DNA of 64,000 nt from Numidum massiliense (GCF_001375555.1 NZ_CTDZ01000009.1:2101758-2165757); one strand, 5' to 3'; positions 45,738 through 54,815 are shown, counted from the stretch's first letter. Translations and numbers: made by a program. The notes: generated by a model not told the origin, from the sequence alone.

Positions 45738-46721
45738 CTATTTGATGTGCCGCTCAATGCCGTCGACTGCTGCCGCAGTTTGCGGCGTGACGAGCGCATC
45801 GTCGTCGAGGCGCGCAACCGGCGACGCTTCGCGCCACCAACTGTCCGGCGTTCGATGTCCCCACAACGTCTGTCGCCGCGGGTCGGTCGCACTCCAGCGA
45901 ATCGGTTGGAAGTCGGGGTCGAGGGTCAAATAGTCACTCGTGTACAGTTCGATGCGGTGACCGTCCGGGTCACGCAAATAGAGGAAAAAAGCGTTGGAGA
46001 TGCCGTGCCGCCCCGGCCCCCGCTCGATCGCCTCGTGCATTTCTGCCGCCCCCAAAATGTCACACGCGCGAATGATGCTGTTCACGTCGTCCATCCAAAA
46101 ACCGATGTGGTGGACGCGCGGACCGTCACCTTGCATCAGAGCGAGATCGTGCACCGACGGCTTGCGAAACAACCAAACGGCCACTTTTTCCCGCGGTTCG
46201 TCATCCGTTTCCACATATTCGCTCAGTCGAAAGCCCAGTTCATCGTGCCAAAAGCGATACGCTGCTGCCAATTGAGGCACAAAACAGTTAAAGTGATCAA
46301 TGCGCCGCACCGCCGCACCGCGGTGTAAATGATACTGTTGCATGTACGACGGCGCTGCGTCCATATCGGCAAAAAAAGTGAGTGGAAACCCGAACGGATC
46401 CTGCACATCGACACTTAACCCTTGCCCGCGCATCCTACCCGTTTCGACATAGCGTGGCTTACACCCGCACTTCGCGTAAAAGTCGTACAGATGTTCCAGA
46501 TCGTTCGCTCTTGCAACGCGAAACCCGAGCCGCCCGACTGCCGCTCGCGGCGCCTCCGTCAACACGAGACTGTGGTGGACGCGCTCCTCCACACCGCGCA
46601 AATAAAGCTGTGTCTTCGTCTCTCCACTAACGATCAACCCGAGCATGTCGACGTAAAAGTGACGCGACCGCGCGAGATCCGTCACGTGCAACTCAGCAAA
46701 TGCACTGCGGAGAATGCGCAT
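45738..46721 (-). CDS. hpaD: 3,4-dihydroxyphenylacetate 2,3-dioxygenase (HpaD, extradiol)
   Basis: 327 residues from ATG 46721 (GGGGGATGAC upstream). Two vicinal-oxygen-chelate domains are present. The 2-His-1-Glu iron or manganese site is visible as IDHFNCF, VHHIGFW and HRIELYTSDY. It opens the ring of homoprotocatechuate between C2 and C3 to give 5-carboxymethyl-2-hydroxymuconate semialdehyde, the substrate of hpaE. It lies 130 bp after hpaB. SDYLTLDPDF near the end matches the HpaD type found in Gram-positive and thermophilic bacteria. Confidence 0.9.
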   Translation of the reverse strand: MRILRSAFAELHVTDLARSRHFYVDMLGLIVSGETKTQLYLRGVEERVHHSLVLTEAPRAAVGRLGFRVARANDLEHLYDFYAKCGCKPRYVETGRMRGQGLSVDVQDPFGFPLTFFADMDAAPSYMQQYHLHRGAAVRRIDHFNCFVPQLAAAYRFWHDELGFRLSEYVETDDEPREKVAVWLFRKPSVHDLALMQGDGPRVHHIGFWMDDVNSIIRACDILGAAEMHEAIERGPGRHGISNAFFLYLRDPDGHRIELYTSDYLTLDPDFQPIRWSATDPRRQTLWGHRTPDSWWREASPVARLDDDALVTPQTAAAVDGIERHIK

Positions 46722-46851
46722 GTCATCCCCCGGAACACCCTTCCCTTCCCTTGGCATACGACCCACCTTGCTCCCCCTTCCCTCTCGTTTGACCCGAAAA
46801 CCAACTTATTTTAAAATGTAACGGCATGTGGTGGAATGTGACAGCAGTGCA

Positions 46852-48309
46852 CTACGCCTTCACCGTTTCCCGCGCCAGCAACTCGTTCACTCGAGCGACC
46901 GCAGGCGCCTTGTCATACGATTGGTACAGCGCGCCGAACATGCGCACCGGATCGCCGAAAAAATACCGTTCATACAGCACCTGGCGCGAGCCAAAGGCAC
47001 TTAGCGCCGCATCCCAGGCGAGGCGGAACAGTTTCAGCCGCTCTCGCGCCCCGGAATTGCGAGCGACGAGGTATTTATCGATGTCGTCTCCGGCACCGCT
47101 TTCGAGATCCGCATCCCCGGGAATGGCCATTAACCCACTAGCCCCGAGCAACTGAATAATTTCGACGAGGCGAGGATACGTTTTCGGAAACACGTTGCGC
47201 GCCGCGTTTAACGGCCACCACGCCGGGGTCATCACCCCGTACGGGTCGAGCGCCGCATCGGCCTCCGATGCCCGTACAAACGCTTTCATCGTTTCCACCG
47301 CCAAAATGACTTCGGCCACTTTTTCTTGTACGTGTTGAAACTGGCCGATGCCGATCGTCTGCACAATGCTTTCGGCAATGCCGAGAATAAACTCCGCTTT
47401 GGCGATATTTTTTTGTAACACTTGGTACGTCATGTGTACGACGGCGTTCGTCTCCGCATGCATCTTGTTGCAGAGCGAGGCATTTTCGAGTAAAAAGATA
47501 CGATCCCAAGGGACGAGGACATCGTTAAACACGACGACGGCATCCATTTCTTCAAAACGCGAACCGAGGGGGTGGTCGTGGTGACTGAAGCCGTAGTCGA
47601 ACGACTCGCGGCATATGTAGCGTAAGCCCGGGGTGCTGCTCGGAATGGCAAAGGCGAAGGAGTACGGATCGTCTTCGGCAGCCCCTTTGAGCACAGTGGA
47701 AGGAAACACGAGAATTTCGTCGCTGATCGGTCCTTGTGTCGCCAGCATGCGCGCCCCGCGCACGATGACACCTCGCGGTGTTTTATCGACGATGCGGGCG
47801 GCGAGGTACGGGTCGGACTGTTTACTCGCACCGACGCTGCGGTTTGCCTGCGGGTTGATAAGCGTGTGGGTCAACGTCAAATCGTTCGCGCGCGCATAGT
47901 CGTAGTAGGCGCGGACGTTGTCACTAAAGCGCGCATCGTTTTGGGCAAAGTAACTCGCCGCTTGCCCCATCGCCATGACGGCACTGTTCAAGTAGTCCGA
48001 CGAGCGCCCCATCATTCCGCCGCTGTCGTCAGCCCATTGCTTCATCATTCGCCGCCGTTTGATTAAGTCGTCCACCGTTCGCGGCACCATAAACGACATG
48101 CCGTACCTCTCCCCGCCTTCCTCGTACGTCATTCGTTCCACGAGGTCGGGATCGTGTTGCATGTCGTACAAGCGGGCCATACTTTTAATGACGTTTTTAA
48201 ATGCCGGGTGCTCTGATATTTTTCCCTCGACGCGTGCCCCGTTAATCCAGACGTCGCGCGGTTCGCGGTCGAGGCGTTCGATATATTGCACCCCCGTTTT
48301 TGCTCCCAT
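46852..48309 (-). CDS. hpaB: 4-hydroxyphenylacetate 3-monooxygenase, oxygenase subunit (HpaB)
   Basis: 485 residues from ATG 48309 (AAAAGGAGTGAG upstream). The HpaB/acyl-CoA-dehydrogenase-like fold is shown by GVQYIERLDREPRDVWINGA, LTHTLINPQANRS, VVRGARMLATQGPISDEILV-type residues, FSHHDHPLGSRFEEMDAVVV and VPWDRIFL. The reduced-FAD-dependent enzyme hydroxylates 4-hydroxyphenylacetate to homoprotocatechuate. The reductase partner HpaC, needed to supply FADH2, is not in this window. It is followed 130 bp on by hpaD. Confidence 0.92.
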   Translation of the reverse strand: MGAKTGVQYIERLDREPRDVWINGARVEGKISEHPAFKNVIKSMARLYDMQHDPDLVERMTYEEGGERYGMSFMVPRTVDDLIKRRRMMKQWADDSGGMMGRSSDYLNSAVMAMGQAASYFAQNDARFSDNVRAYYDYARANDLTLTHTLINPQANRSVGASKQSDPYLAARIVDKTPRGVIVRGARMLATQGPISDEILVFPSTVLKGAAEDDPYSFAFAIPSSTPGLRYICRESFDYGFSHHDHPLGSRFEEMDAVVVFNDVLVPWDRIFLLENASLCNKMHAETNAVVHMTYQVLQKNIAKAEFILGIAESIVQTIGIGQFQHVQEKVAEVILAVETMKAFVRASEADAALDPYGVMTPAWWPLNAARNVFPKTYPRLVEIIQLLGASGLMAIPGDADLESGAGDDIDKYLVARNSGARERLKLFRLAWDAALSAFGSRQVLYERYFFGDPVRMFGALYQSYDKAPAVARVNELLARETVKA

Positions 48310-48526
48310 CGTTCTCACTCCTTTTTAAGCGTACGTATTCGCTTACTGTTCCCATCGACATAGCCAGCGGTCAACGAACTTGACAGTAGACAAAACAAAT
48401 CTCGCGTGCTTGCAACCTCCCATTCTTACCTGTTGACCATGTTTTCTATGATGTGTTCTACACGGATAAAACCACCCGCACGACGCGATCTTAAGACAAT
48501 CCCACACGCATCGTTACACGGTATCG
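48310..48526. other. 217-bp gap inside the hpa operon
   Basis: The longest gap in the operon, between hpaE and hpaB. No open frame with a ribosome binding site or any strong hairpin with T-run was seen. An internal promoter or a lost gene is possible. Confidence 0.35.
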
Positions 48527-50050
48527 TCACTTTTGTTTTGGAGACAGGGCGCTCCCTTCTTCCGCCTCTTGCTGATCCCCGAAGCGTGGAATCGGGTGCT
48601 GGCCTAGAGCGACGTGCACTGTCTTCCATTCCGTGAAAAACTCAAAACTGTGTAAGCCGCCTTCCCGTCCGATGCCGCTCATTTTCGTCCCGCCGAACGG
48701 CGTGCGCAAATCGCGCACGTTGTGTGAATTGACCCACACCATGCCCGCATCGATCGCTTGGGCGACGCGGTGGGCGCGCCGTAAGTCGTCCGTCCACACG
48801 TAAGCAGCTAAGCCGTATGACACGTCATTCGCTAACCGGACTGCTTCTTCCTCACTGTCAAACGGTACGACGACGAGGACCGGGCCAAAAATTTCTTCCT
48901 GCGCGATACGCAGGTCGTGCGTCGTTGCGACGAACACGGTGGGGGGGACAAAATTACCGCGAGATAGGTGCGCGGGATTTGTTCCTTTCGCCGCAACGCG
49001 GGCACCTTCCGCTTCCCCGCTCTGAATGTATGCTTTGACCCGGGCACAATGATCGGCGTGAATAAGTGGGCCGACTTCAGTCTGTTCGTCGAACGGATCG
49101 CCGACGCGAATGTGTCGCACCCGCTCCTGCAACCGCTCCGCAAAAGTCTCTAATAAGGAACGGGCGACGAGAAGGCGCGATCCCGCCGTACAGCGCTCGC
49201 CGTTTAAAGAAAAAATGCCAAAGACGACCGCATCGACTGCCCGCTCCACGTCTGCATCGTCAAAGACGACGACAGGTGACTTTCCGCCTAATTCCATGGA
49301 AAAACGCTTTAAGTAGCTCGCCCCGTTGCGCATAATTTCTTTCCCCGTCACCGATTCTCCCGTGAACGAGATAAGCGGAACGTGTGGATGCGCGACGAGT
49401 GCCGCCCCTGCAGTCTCGCCAAATCCGTGCACGACGTTGAATACGCCCGGAGGCACACCTGCATCGCGCACGATTTCCGCCAGCTTCGTCGCCGTGAGCG
49501 GTGACCACTCAGCCGGTTTTAACACTGCGGTGTTCCCGGTAGCTAAACAGGGAGCGATTTTCCACGTCGACAGCATAAGCGGCGTGTTCCACGGCGTGAT
49601 AAGGCCAGCCACGCCGACGGGACGGCGCATCGTATAATTGAGAAAGGTGTGGTCGACTGGATATGACTCACCCGTCAGATGAGTCGCCATTTCTGCGTAA
49701 TAACGAAAATTCCTCGCGGCGCGTGCCGCCTGCCCGCGCGCCTGCGCAATCGGCAACCCCGTGTCTAACGTCTCCAAGGTCGCCAATTCTTCTCCGTGTC
49801 TTTCAATGCCGTCTGCGATCGCATGCAGCAGTTGCACCCGCTCCTGCACGGTCATCGTCGCCCACGGTCCGTCGCGAAACGCACGCCTTGCAGCTGCAAC
49901 CGCTCGCTCGATGTCAGCAGCAGTCCCTTCTGCCACCTCCGTAATTACTTCGTTCGTCGTCGGGTTTAGCGTCGGAAATGTCAGTTGCTGTTCTCCATCG
50001 CAAAACTCCCCGTCAATGAAATGTTGGGCTGGCTTTACTTCGACAGTCAT
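48527..50050 (-). CDS. hpaE: 5-carboxymethyl-2-hydroxymuconate semialdehyde dehydrogenase (HpaE)
   Basis: 507 residues, ATG with AGGAGGGGG upstream. Aldehyde dehydrogenase motifs are complete: ITPWNTPLMLSTWKIAPCLA, the general base in SMELGGKSPVVV and the catalytic cysteine in NGERCTAGSR. GLAAYVWTDDLRRAH and VRDLRTPFGGTKMSGIGREG are typical of the HpaE branch. It oxidises the ring-cleavage semialdehyde to the dicarboxylate with NAD+. Its place between hpaG and hpaB-hpaD supports the assignment over other aldehyde dehydrogenases. Confidence 0.9.
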   Translation of the reverse strand: MTVEVKPAQHFIDGEFCDGEQQLTFPTLNPTTNEVITEVAEGTAADIERAVAAARRAFRDGPWATMTVQERVQLLHAIADGIERHGEELATLETLDTGLPIAQARGQAARAARNFRYYAEMATHLTGESYPVDHTFLNYTMRRPVGVAGLITPWNTPLMLSTWKIAPCLATGNTAVLKPAEWSPLTATKLAEIVRDAGVPPGVFNVVHGFGETAGAALVAHPHVPLISFTGESVTGKEIMRNGASYLKRFSMELGGKSPVVVFDDADVERAVDAVVFGIFSLNGERCTAGSRLLVARSLLETFAERLQERVRHIRVGDPFDEQTEVGPLIHADHCARVKAYIQSGEAEGARVAAKGTNPAHLSRGNFVPPTVFVATTHDLRIAQEEIFGPVLVVVPFDSEEEAVRLANDVSYGLAAYVWTDDLRRAHRVAQAIDAGMVWVNSHNVRDLRTPFGGTKMSGIGREGGLHSFEFFTEWKTVHVALGQHPIPRFGDQQEAEEGSALSPKQK

Positions 50051-50097
50051 TGCGTCCCCCTCCTAACCCCTTTAACCTGTATTCGCTAAAACATGAA

Positions 50098-50844
50098 TCA
50101 TTCCTCAGCGACGACCGTGTTTTCCAACCGCCCGATGTGATCGATTTCTAACGCCATCGTATCGCCGGCGTAAACGTGGGACACGCCTTTCGGAGTACCA
50201 GTCCATATCATGTCGTCCGGTTCCAGCGTCATAAAGGAGCTAATGAACGCTATGAGCTCGTCAATTTTAAAAATGAGGTCACGCGTGTTGCCTTCCTGGC
50301 GCCGTTCCCCGTTCACATACGTGCGCAAGCCGATGGCGTGCGGATTGGCGATGTCGTCGCGGTCGACCATCCACGGCCCGATCGGCCCGAACGTGTCAAA
50401 TCCTTTCGCCCGAATCGGCGGCCGATACATATTGCCGACAAAGTCGCGTACCGTCACGTCATTCGCAATCGTGTAACCCTTTACATATTCGAGCGCATTT
50501 TCCCGCTTAATGTTGCGCCCAGCCGTCCCGATGACGACGGCGAGCTCCACTTCGTAATGCATGTATCGGGCGCCCTGCGGATAAACGACCGGTTGCTCAT
50601 GCCCGATAAACGTGTTAGCTCCCTTGAAAAAAAGCACCGGTTCCTTCGGCACATCCAACTTTAACTCCACCGCGTGATCAGCGTAATTTAGCGCTAAACC
50701 GATCACTTTGCCCGGCTGCACTGGCGGCAGCCAAACGACCTCCTTCGAATCCACTGTGCTGCCGCGTGCATCGAGCAAGATCCCGTCTTCGACAACTGTG
50801 CCACTATGTATGCGGCCATTTGCTATATAACGCGCCCGCTTCAC
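50098..50844 (-). CDS. hpaG: HpaG-type fumarylacetoacetate hydrolase family enzyme
   Basis: 248 residues from GTG 50844, supported by GAGGAGGG five bases upstream; an ATG at 50877 lies in front of this site. Single FAH domain: VQPGKVIGLALNYADHAVEL, metal ligands in HYEVELAVVIG and NDVTVRDF, and TPKGVSHVYAGD near the end. In the homoprotocatechuate pathway HpaG decarboxylates 5-oxopent-3-ene-1,2,5-tricarboxylate and isomerises the product. This single-domain version corresponds to one half of the E. coli HpaG fusion. It starts 12 bp after gntR. Confidence 0.82.
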   Translation of the reverse strand: MKRARYIANGRIHSGTVVEDGILLDARGSTVDSKEVVWLPPVQPGKVIGLALNYADHAVELKLDVPKEPVLFFKGANTFIGHEQPVVYPQGARYMHYEVELAVVIGTAGRNIKRENALEYVKGYTIANDVTVRDFVGNMYRPPIRAKGFDTFGPIGPWMVDRDDIANPHAIGLRTYVNGERRQEGNTRDLIFKIDELIAFISSFMTLEPDDMIWTGTPKGVSHVYAGDTMALEIDHIGRLENTVVAEE

Positions 50845-50855
50845 GCAATCCCTCC

Positions 50856-51524
50856 TCATTTCTTTTCCTTTTGCCACTGTTTAAACGCTTCCATCGTCGC
50901 CAGCTTATGTGCCCGTGCAAACCGTTCGATTTCATTTGCATCAGTGCGCTGTTCCATTAAGCGGATCAACTGCTCGTGCTCCGCGACTGAATCGGTCGTG
51001 CGATGTGGGATGAGCATAAATACTGTCGTGCGTACGGCGTCGAGCCGCTCTTGCGCGCTCTCGATTTCATGCCGCAAATACGACTGTCCACAAGCGTCTA
51101 ATACAACTTGGTGAAACTGCTGATTGAACGCACTGTAAGCGGTCAAGTCAAACGACTCCCGCGCCCCGCGCATCTGCTCATTAATCGCCCGCAACTGTGC
51201 GAAGTCTTGCGCGGTCAAGTGCTGGCAAGCTAACGCAGTCGCGTACCCTTCGAGCACGGCAAGTACTTGCAGCGTCTCGATATACACGCCTTCGTCAATT
51301 TTGATCACGCGCACGCCGCTAAACCGCTCGTATTCGACAAACCCTTCTGCTTCTAACCGCCGAATCGCTTCGCGAATCGGGATGGCACTAAACCCGAGCT
51401 CCTTCGCCAACCGATCGATGACGAGCCGATAACCGGCTCCATACGTCCCATCCAAAATTCGTGCCTTAATTAACTCGTACGACTTCTCTTGCTTGTTTTG
51501 TGTATTGCCATTAGTTCGTTTCAT
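50856..51524 (-). CDS. GntR-family regulator of the hpa operon (FCD type)
   Basis: 222 residues from ATG 51524. The N-terminal winged helix (LAKELGFSAIPIREAIRRLE, then AEGFVEYERFSGVRV) is of the FadR/GntR type, and the C-terminal FCD domain carries the helical ligand/metal fold (SAFNQQFHQVVLDACG, VAEHEQLIRLMEQ). It is first in the operon and probably represses it until an aromatic intermediate binds. No ribosome binding site precedes the ATG. The promoter at 51532-51560 predicts that the message begins at this very codon (leaderless). Longer starts up to 51593 would run through that promoter. Confidence 0.82.
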   Translation of the reverse strand: MKRTNGNTQNKQEKSYELIKARILDGTYGAGYRLVIDRLAKELGFSAIPIREAIRRLEAEGFVEYERFSGVRVIKIDEGVYIETLQVLAVLEGYATALACQHLTAQDFAQLRAINEQMRGARESFDLTAYSAFNQQFHQVVLDACGQSYLRHEIESAQERLDAVRTTVFMLIPHRTTDSVAEHEQLIRLMEQRTDANEIERFARAHKLATMEAFKQWQKEKK

Positions 51525-51530
51525 ATTCGT

Positions 51531-51544
51531 AATCATATATGATT
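51531..51544. promoter_or_regulatory. 14-bp palindrome overlapping the hpa promoter -10
   Basis: AATCATATATGATT is a perfect palindrome lying six bases before the gntR start and over the -10. It is the natural operator candidate for autorepression by GntR. Confidence 0.55.
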
Positions 51545-51560
51545 TGCTACATGGAGTCAA
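51532..51560 (-). promoter_or_regulatory. Promoter of the gntR-hpaGEBD operon
   Basis: On the reverse strand TTGACT (51560-51555), a 17-bp spacer and TATGAT (51537-51532). The start point should be near 51525, at the A of the gntR ATG (51524). Confidence 0.7.
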
Positions 51561-51614
51561 CCGAGAAAGGTTAATAAAAAATCTAAACCCCAAACGCGGA
51601 GAAACATTCGACGA

Positions 51615-52172
51615 GTGGCTGCGACCGTCGGTATCACGTTTATAGCAAGTATAGCTAGCTTAGGTTTATACACGTATCTCGCAACTGTCCTACAAAACTT
51701 GGCAAATAATGAGCAAACGACGCCCTACCTTTGGGCATGGGGAATCGGTGGGGTCATCGGAAGTGTTTCGATCGGTGCGCTCATCGATCGCACGGGGTGA
51801 CCGCGGGTGCTGATGAGCAGTATTTTATTTCTGTTAGCTGTTTCTATGTTCTCGATACCTTTCGGGTTGACATTTCCAGTACTCGCATTCTTACCCTTCA
51901 TGGTGTGGGGCGCTGTCGGATGGGCTTCACAAGCGCCGCAGCAACACGTGTTGCTTCAGTTACAACCTAATCACGGCGCTGCTGCGGTCGCCTTAAACAG
52001 TTCTGCCAATTACTTAGGGGGTGCTGTCGGCTCCACCCTTGGAGGAGTGGCGATGCTGGCCGGATTAACCCCCGCCCTCCTCCCGTATGTTGCAGGGTGC
52101 TTCGTACTCGTCGCCTTACTCGGACAGTTGACTATAAATAAGCGCGTGCCATTGAATCGTGAGCATGAATGA
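51615..52172 (+). pseudogene. MFS transporter remnant (C-terminal half with in-frame stop)
   Basis: One reading frame from 51615 to 52172 encodes the C-terminal six-helix half of a major facilitator transporter: LGLYTYLATVLQNLANNE, GGVIGSVSIGALIDRTG, then GWASQAPQQHVLLQLQPNHG and NSSANYLGGAVGSTLGG. The frame is broken by TGA at 51798-51800, right after GALIDRTG. The N-terminal half is absent, because upstream lies the promoter of the divergent gntR gene. Closest in style to DHA1/AraJ-type efflux proteins. It is decaying and not expected to function. Confidence 0.8.
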
Positions 52173-52192
52173 TAGACAGCGATCCTCATACC

Positions 52193-52975
52193 TTATCGCG
52201 CCGTATAACCGCCGTCGATGACGACCGCTTGGCCCGTAATGCCCCGCGCGGCGTCACTCGCTAAAAATAAGACGTACGCAGCCACTTCTTCGGGCGTAAG
52301 TAGCCGCTTTTGTGGAACGAGCGGGTAAATGACGTCCGCGAGCACGTTTTCTAACGGCACGCCGCGGCTTATTGCCAAATCGCGCAGCTGGTTGCGCACG
52401 AGCGGCGTATCGACGTATCCCGGACAAATTGCGTTAACCGTAATCCCGTCGTCCGCTGTCTCCAGCGCCGCCACTTTCGTCAGCCCGATGACACCGTGCT
52501 TCGCACTGTTGTACGCCGCTTTTCCCGCGAAACCGATGAGTCCGTTAATGGACGCCATGTTGATCACGCGCCCGTACTGCTGCCGCTTCATGATCGGCAA
52601 CGCGTGTTTTAACGCGATAAATGGAGCGACGAGCATAACGTCAACCATTTGTGAGAAAGTCTCCGTCGGAAAGTGTTCAATAGCCGCGACGTGCTGAGAA
52701 CCAGCGTTGTTCACGAGCACGTCCAATCGCCCGAACCGTTCTAACGTGTCGTCTAGCATACCCTTAATGTCTGCTTCCTTCTGTACGTCACAGGCGAACC
52801 CGAGTACGTCGTGTCCAATATGTCGCAGTGCGGCAGCTGCCTCCTGTGCCTTTTCTTCGTCAATGTCGGCAATGACGACTTTTGCCCCATTTGCCGCGAA
52901 CGTTTTCGCGATAGCCAATCCGATCCCACTCGCCGCCCCAGTAATAACCGCTACTTTGTCTTTAGCTACATCCAC
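52193..52975 (-). CDS. 3-hydroxybutyrate dehydrogenase (SDR)
   Basis: 260 residues from GTG 52975, with GGGAGGGGAAGG upstream. SDR motifs: cofactor loop TGAASGIGLAIA, NNAGSQHVA, Ser in NMASINGLIG and the catalytic YNSAKHG. The SQHVAAIEHFPTETFSQMVD stretch and the C-terminal VIDGGYTAR are typical of D-3-hydroxybutyrate dehydrogenase, which interconverts 3-hydroxybutyrate and acetoacetate with NAD. Acetoacetate is not an hpa product, so the neighbourhood with hpa genes may be accidental. It lies 217 bp upstream of nothing else on this strand. Confidence 0.82.
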   Translation of the reverse strand: MDVAKDKVAVITGAASGIGLAIAKTFAANGAKVVIADIDEEKAQEAAAALRHIGHDVLGFACDVQKEADIKGMLDDTLERFGRLDVLVNNAGSQHVAAIEHFPTETFSQMVDVMLVAPFIALKHALPIMKRQQYGRVINMASINGLIGFAGKAAYNSAKHGVIGLTKVAALETADDGITVNAICPGYVDTPLVRNQLRDLAISRGVPLENVLADVIYPLVPQKRLLTPEEVAAYVLFLASDAARGITGQAVVIDGGYTAR

Positions 52976-53011
52976 GACCTTCCCCTCCCGACACATATAA
53001 AAGAAACGCGG

Positions 53012-53623
53012 TTACGATCGCAAGCGTGTTAAATGAGCGACATCGTTAACCGCGCCAATCTCCCAACCCGTTTCCGCGCTGTACGTCACTTTCGTCACAC
53101 CCGTGTTGACGATCTTCGTTACGCCCGTCCCTAAGCGTTTGTCCGTCATTACGTGCAGGAAAGCATTAATCGTGCCTCCGTGGCTCACGGCGACAACCGT
53201 TTGCCCGGGATGGTTCCGCAGCAACGCCTCTAACTCCCCGATAATCCGCCGCTGTAACGCGGCAAACAATTCGACTCCGTACTTCCCACCGACCTGCCTG
53301 ACCTCCTCGCGATCCGGATAGCGGGCTGCGATTTGCTCCCACGTCAACCCTTCCCATTCCCCGTAACCGCGCTCGCGCAGACGAGCCCGCTTATGCACTT
53401 CCAGTCCGTGATGGTGCGCAATTTTTTCCGCTGTTTGCACCGCTCGTCCAAGGTCACTCGTATAAACGGCGTGAATCGGTGTACGTTGTAAGTAAGTACC
53501 TAACTTTTCTGCCTGCTTCATTCCTGTATCGTTTAACGGGATGTCCGTAAAACCTTGACAGCGCCGCTCACAGTTCCAATCCGTTTCCCCGTGGCGGACG
53601 AACAAACATTGTGTAGCAGTCAA
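53012..53623 (-). CDS. Histidine phosphatase family protein
   Basis: 203 residues, TTG start with GGGGAG about 9 bases upstream. The catalytic motif LFVRHGETDWN (7-17) with phospho-acceptor His and the second motif VAVSHGGTINAF mark the phosphoglycerate mutase/CobC/PhoE superfamily. RERGYGEWEGLTW holds the acidic catalytic residue. The substrate is not deducible; broad phosphatases and alpha-ribazole phosphatases are similar. It sits 16 bp after the lipoprotein gene, so they may be co-transcribed. A frameshifted relative lies 1.3 kb away. Confidence 0.85.
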   Translation of the reverse strand: MTATQCLFVRHGETDWNCERRCQGFTDIPLNDTGMKQAEKLGTYLQRTPIHAVYTSDLGRAVQTAEKIAHHHGLEVHKRARLRERGYGEWEGLTWEQIAARYPDREEVRQVGGKYGVELFAALQRRIIGELEALLRNHPGQTVVAVSHGGTINAFLHVMTDKRLGTGVTKIVNTGVTKVTYSAETGWEIGAVNDVAHLTRLRS

Positions 53624-53639
53624 ATATGTCAGCTCCCCA

Positions 53640-54815
53640 TTATTTTATGAGTTGGAACGTGCGCTTTTCCCCATCCCAGCGCCACTGTAACGTTTGCGTT
53701 AACTGCTCTTTCCCATCAAACACGTCGACGACTAGCAGTTCCGCTTCCCCCGGGACACTGCTCGGAACGAGCACGACTTCGTACTGACCGTCCGTCAGTT
53801 TGCCGCTGAGCGTATCCTTTTTTTTATTGAATATACCGCCCCGATCCGCCCGAACGACCAACTCGCCTTTCTGGTCAAGTAACACAAACTGATTCACGCG
53901 ACCGCTGTACAAAGGCGAGCCGTCACTAACCGGTTTCGCTTCGCCGTCGACCGCTAGTAGGCTGAGCGAGTTGGCCGACGACGGGTAGCGATAGACGATT
54001 ACCGGATGATCCAACCATTCCTTTAACGTTTTTTCTACCCTCTGCTCCGACGTATTCGCCTTTAAAAGCGCCGTATTGACCGTATACACGTACGGCGTCA
54101 CCGGTTCACCTTTTTTAGTCGTATATACCATAATGTTTACGCGATCCGCTATTTGTGGGTGAATGGCTAACATATACTGGTCGGCGATGCGACGCCCTTT
54201 TTCTAGCGGCGCCGGATCGTTGACGACAACCCACCGCTGTTCCTCTTCATCACTCACGACGATGCGAAAGGTATCGTCTTTTTTTGCCTCGATCTGGAAT
54301 TGGTACACACTTCCTCCTTCACCTTGTTGCTCGAAGATCGGCTGTTGTTGCATTGTATGTACCGGAGGTACTTTAATGCGGTACCCCATGTCGAGCGACT
54401 CTTGCGCCGTACTCAACAAGTCGATACTCACTTGGTCACCGCTCGTCAGTTGTTCCTTATTGGGCACAAACCCTTCGTAGACGACTTGATTGCGCACCGT
54501 ATGCGTAATGCCGACGAGAAACCCTCCCTTCTGCTTGTCGTAAACGACTGTCGCCACGTAATCTCCTTCATAACTATAGCCGAGCAAGTACGGCTGTTTG
54601 GTCACATACTTCGTAAACCCATCCGAAAAAATGAGTTTCTTCAGCGAGGGTACTTCGTTGTATTCGTAAGGGCGAAACGGCTCCTTTTTCGCGTTCTCTG
54701 CAGCATCGGTTTTCTCATTATCACTCGTGTCGGCCGCCTGTTCACAGCTGGTGACGGCGACAATGGTCACAATGGCCACAATAGCTGTAAAGAATGTCAC
54801 TAATAATCGTCGCAC
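53640..54815 (-). CDS. Lipoprotein of unknown function
   Basis: 391 residues. The signal sequence has a hydrophobic core (LLVTFFTAIVAIVTIVAVTS) and lipobox VTSC (Cys24). An acidic Asn/Lys-rich linker (about 25-46) leads to a beta-rich domain with KKLIFSDGFTKYVTKQPYLL, YSYEGDYVATVVYDKQKGGF and a C-terminal QTLQWRWDGEKRTFQLIK. I do not recognise the family. Predicted to be anchored at the outer face of the membrane. It precedes the histidine phosphatase gene by 16 bp on the same strand. Upstream lies a region of about 130 bp without genes. Confidence 0.65.
   Translation of the reverse strand: MRRLLVTFFTAIVAIVTIVAVTSCEQAADTSDNEKTDAAENAKKEPFRPYEYNEVPSLKKLIFSDGFTKYVTKQPYLLGYSYEGDYVATVVYDKQKGGFLVGITHTVRNQVVYEGFVPNKEQLTSGDQVSIDLLSTAQESLDMGYRIKVPPVHTMQQQPIFEQQGEGGSVYQFQIEAKKDDTFRIVVSDEEEQRWVVVNDPAPLEKGRRIADQYMLAIHPQIADRVNIMVYTTKKGEPVTPYVYTVNTALLKANTSEQRVEKTLKEWLDHPVIVYRYPSSANSLSLLAVDGEAKPVSDGSPLYSGRVNQFVLLDQKGELVVRADRGGIFNKKKDTLSGKLTDGQYEVVLVPSSVPGEAELLVVDVFDGKEQLTQTLQWRWDGEKRTFQLIK

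Noticed and set aside
45620-45892. N-terminal extension of the DapA-family protein frame
   Set aside because: The extension is basic, low-complexity and overlaps the hpaD 3' end; GGAGGGG before 45619 fixes the start.
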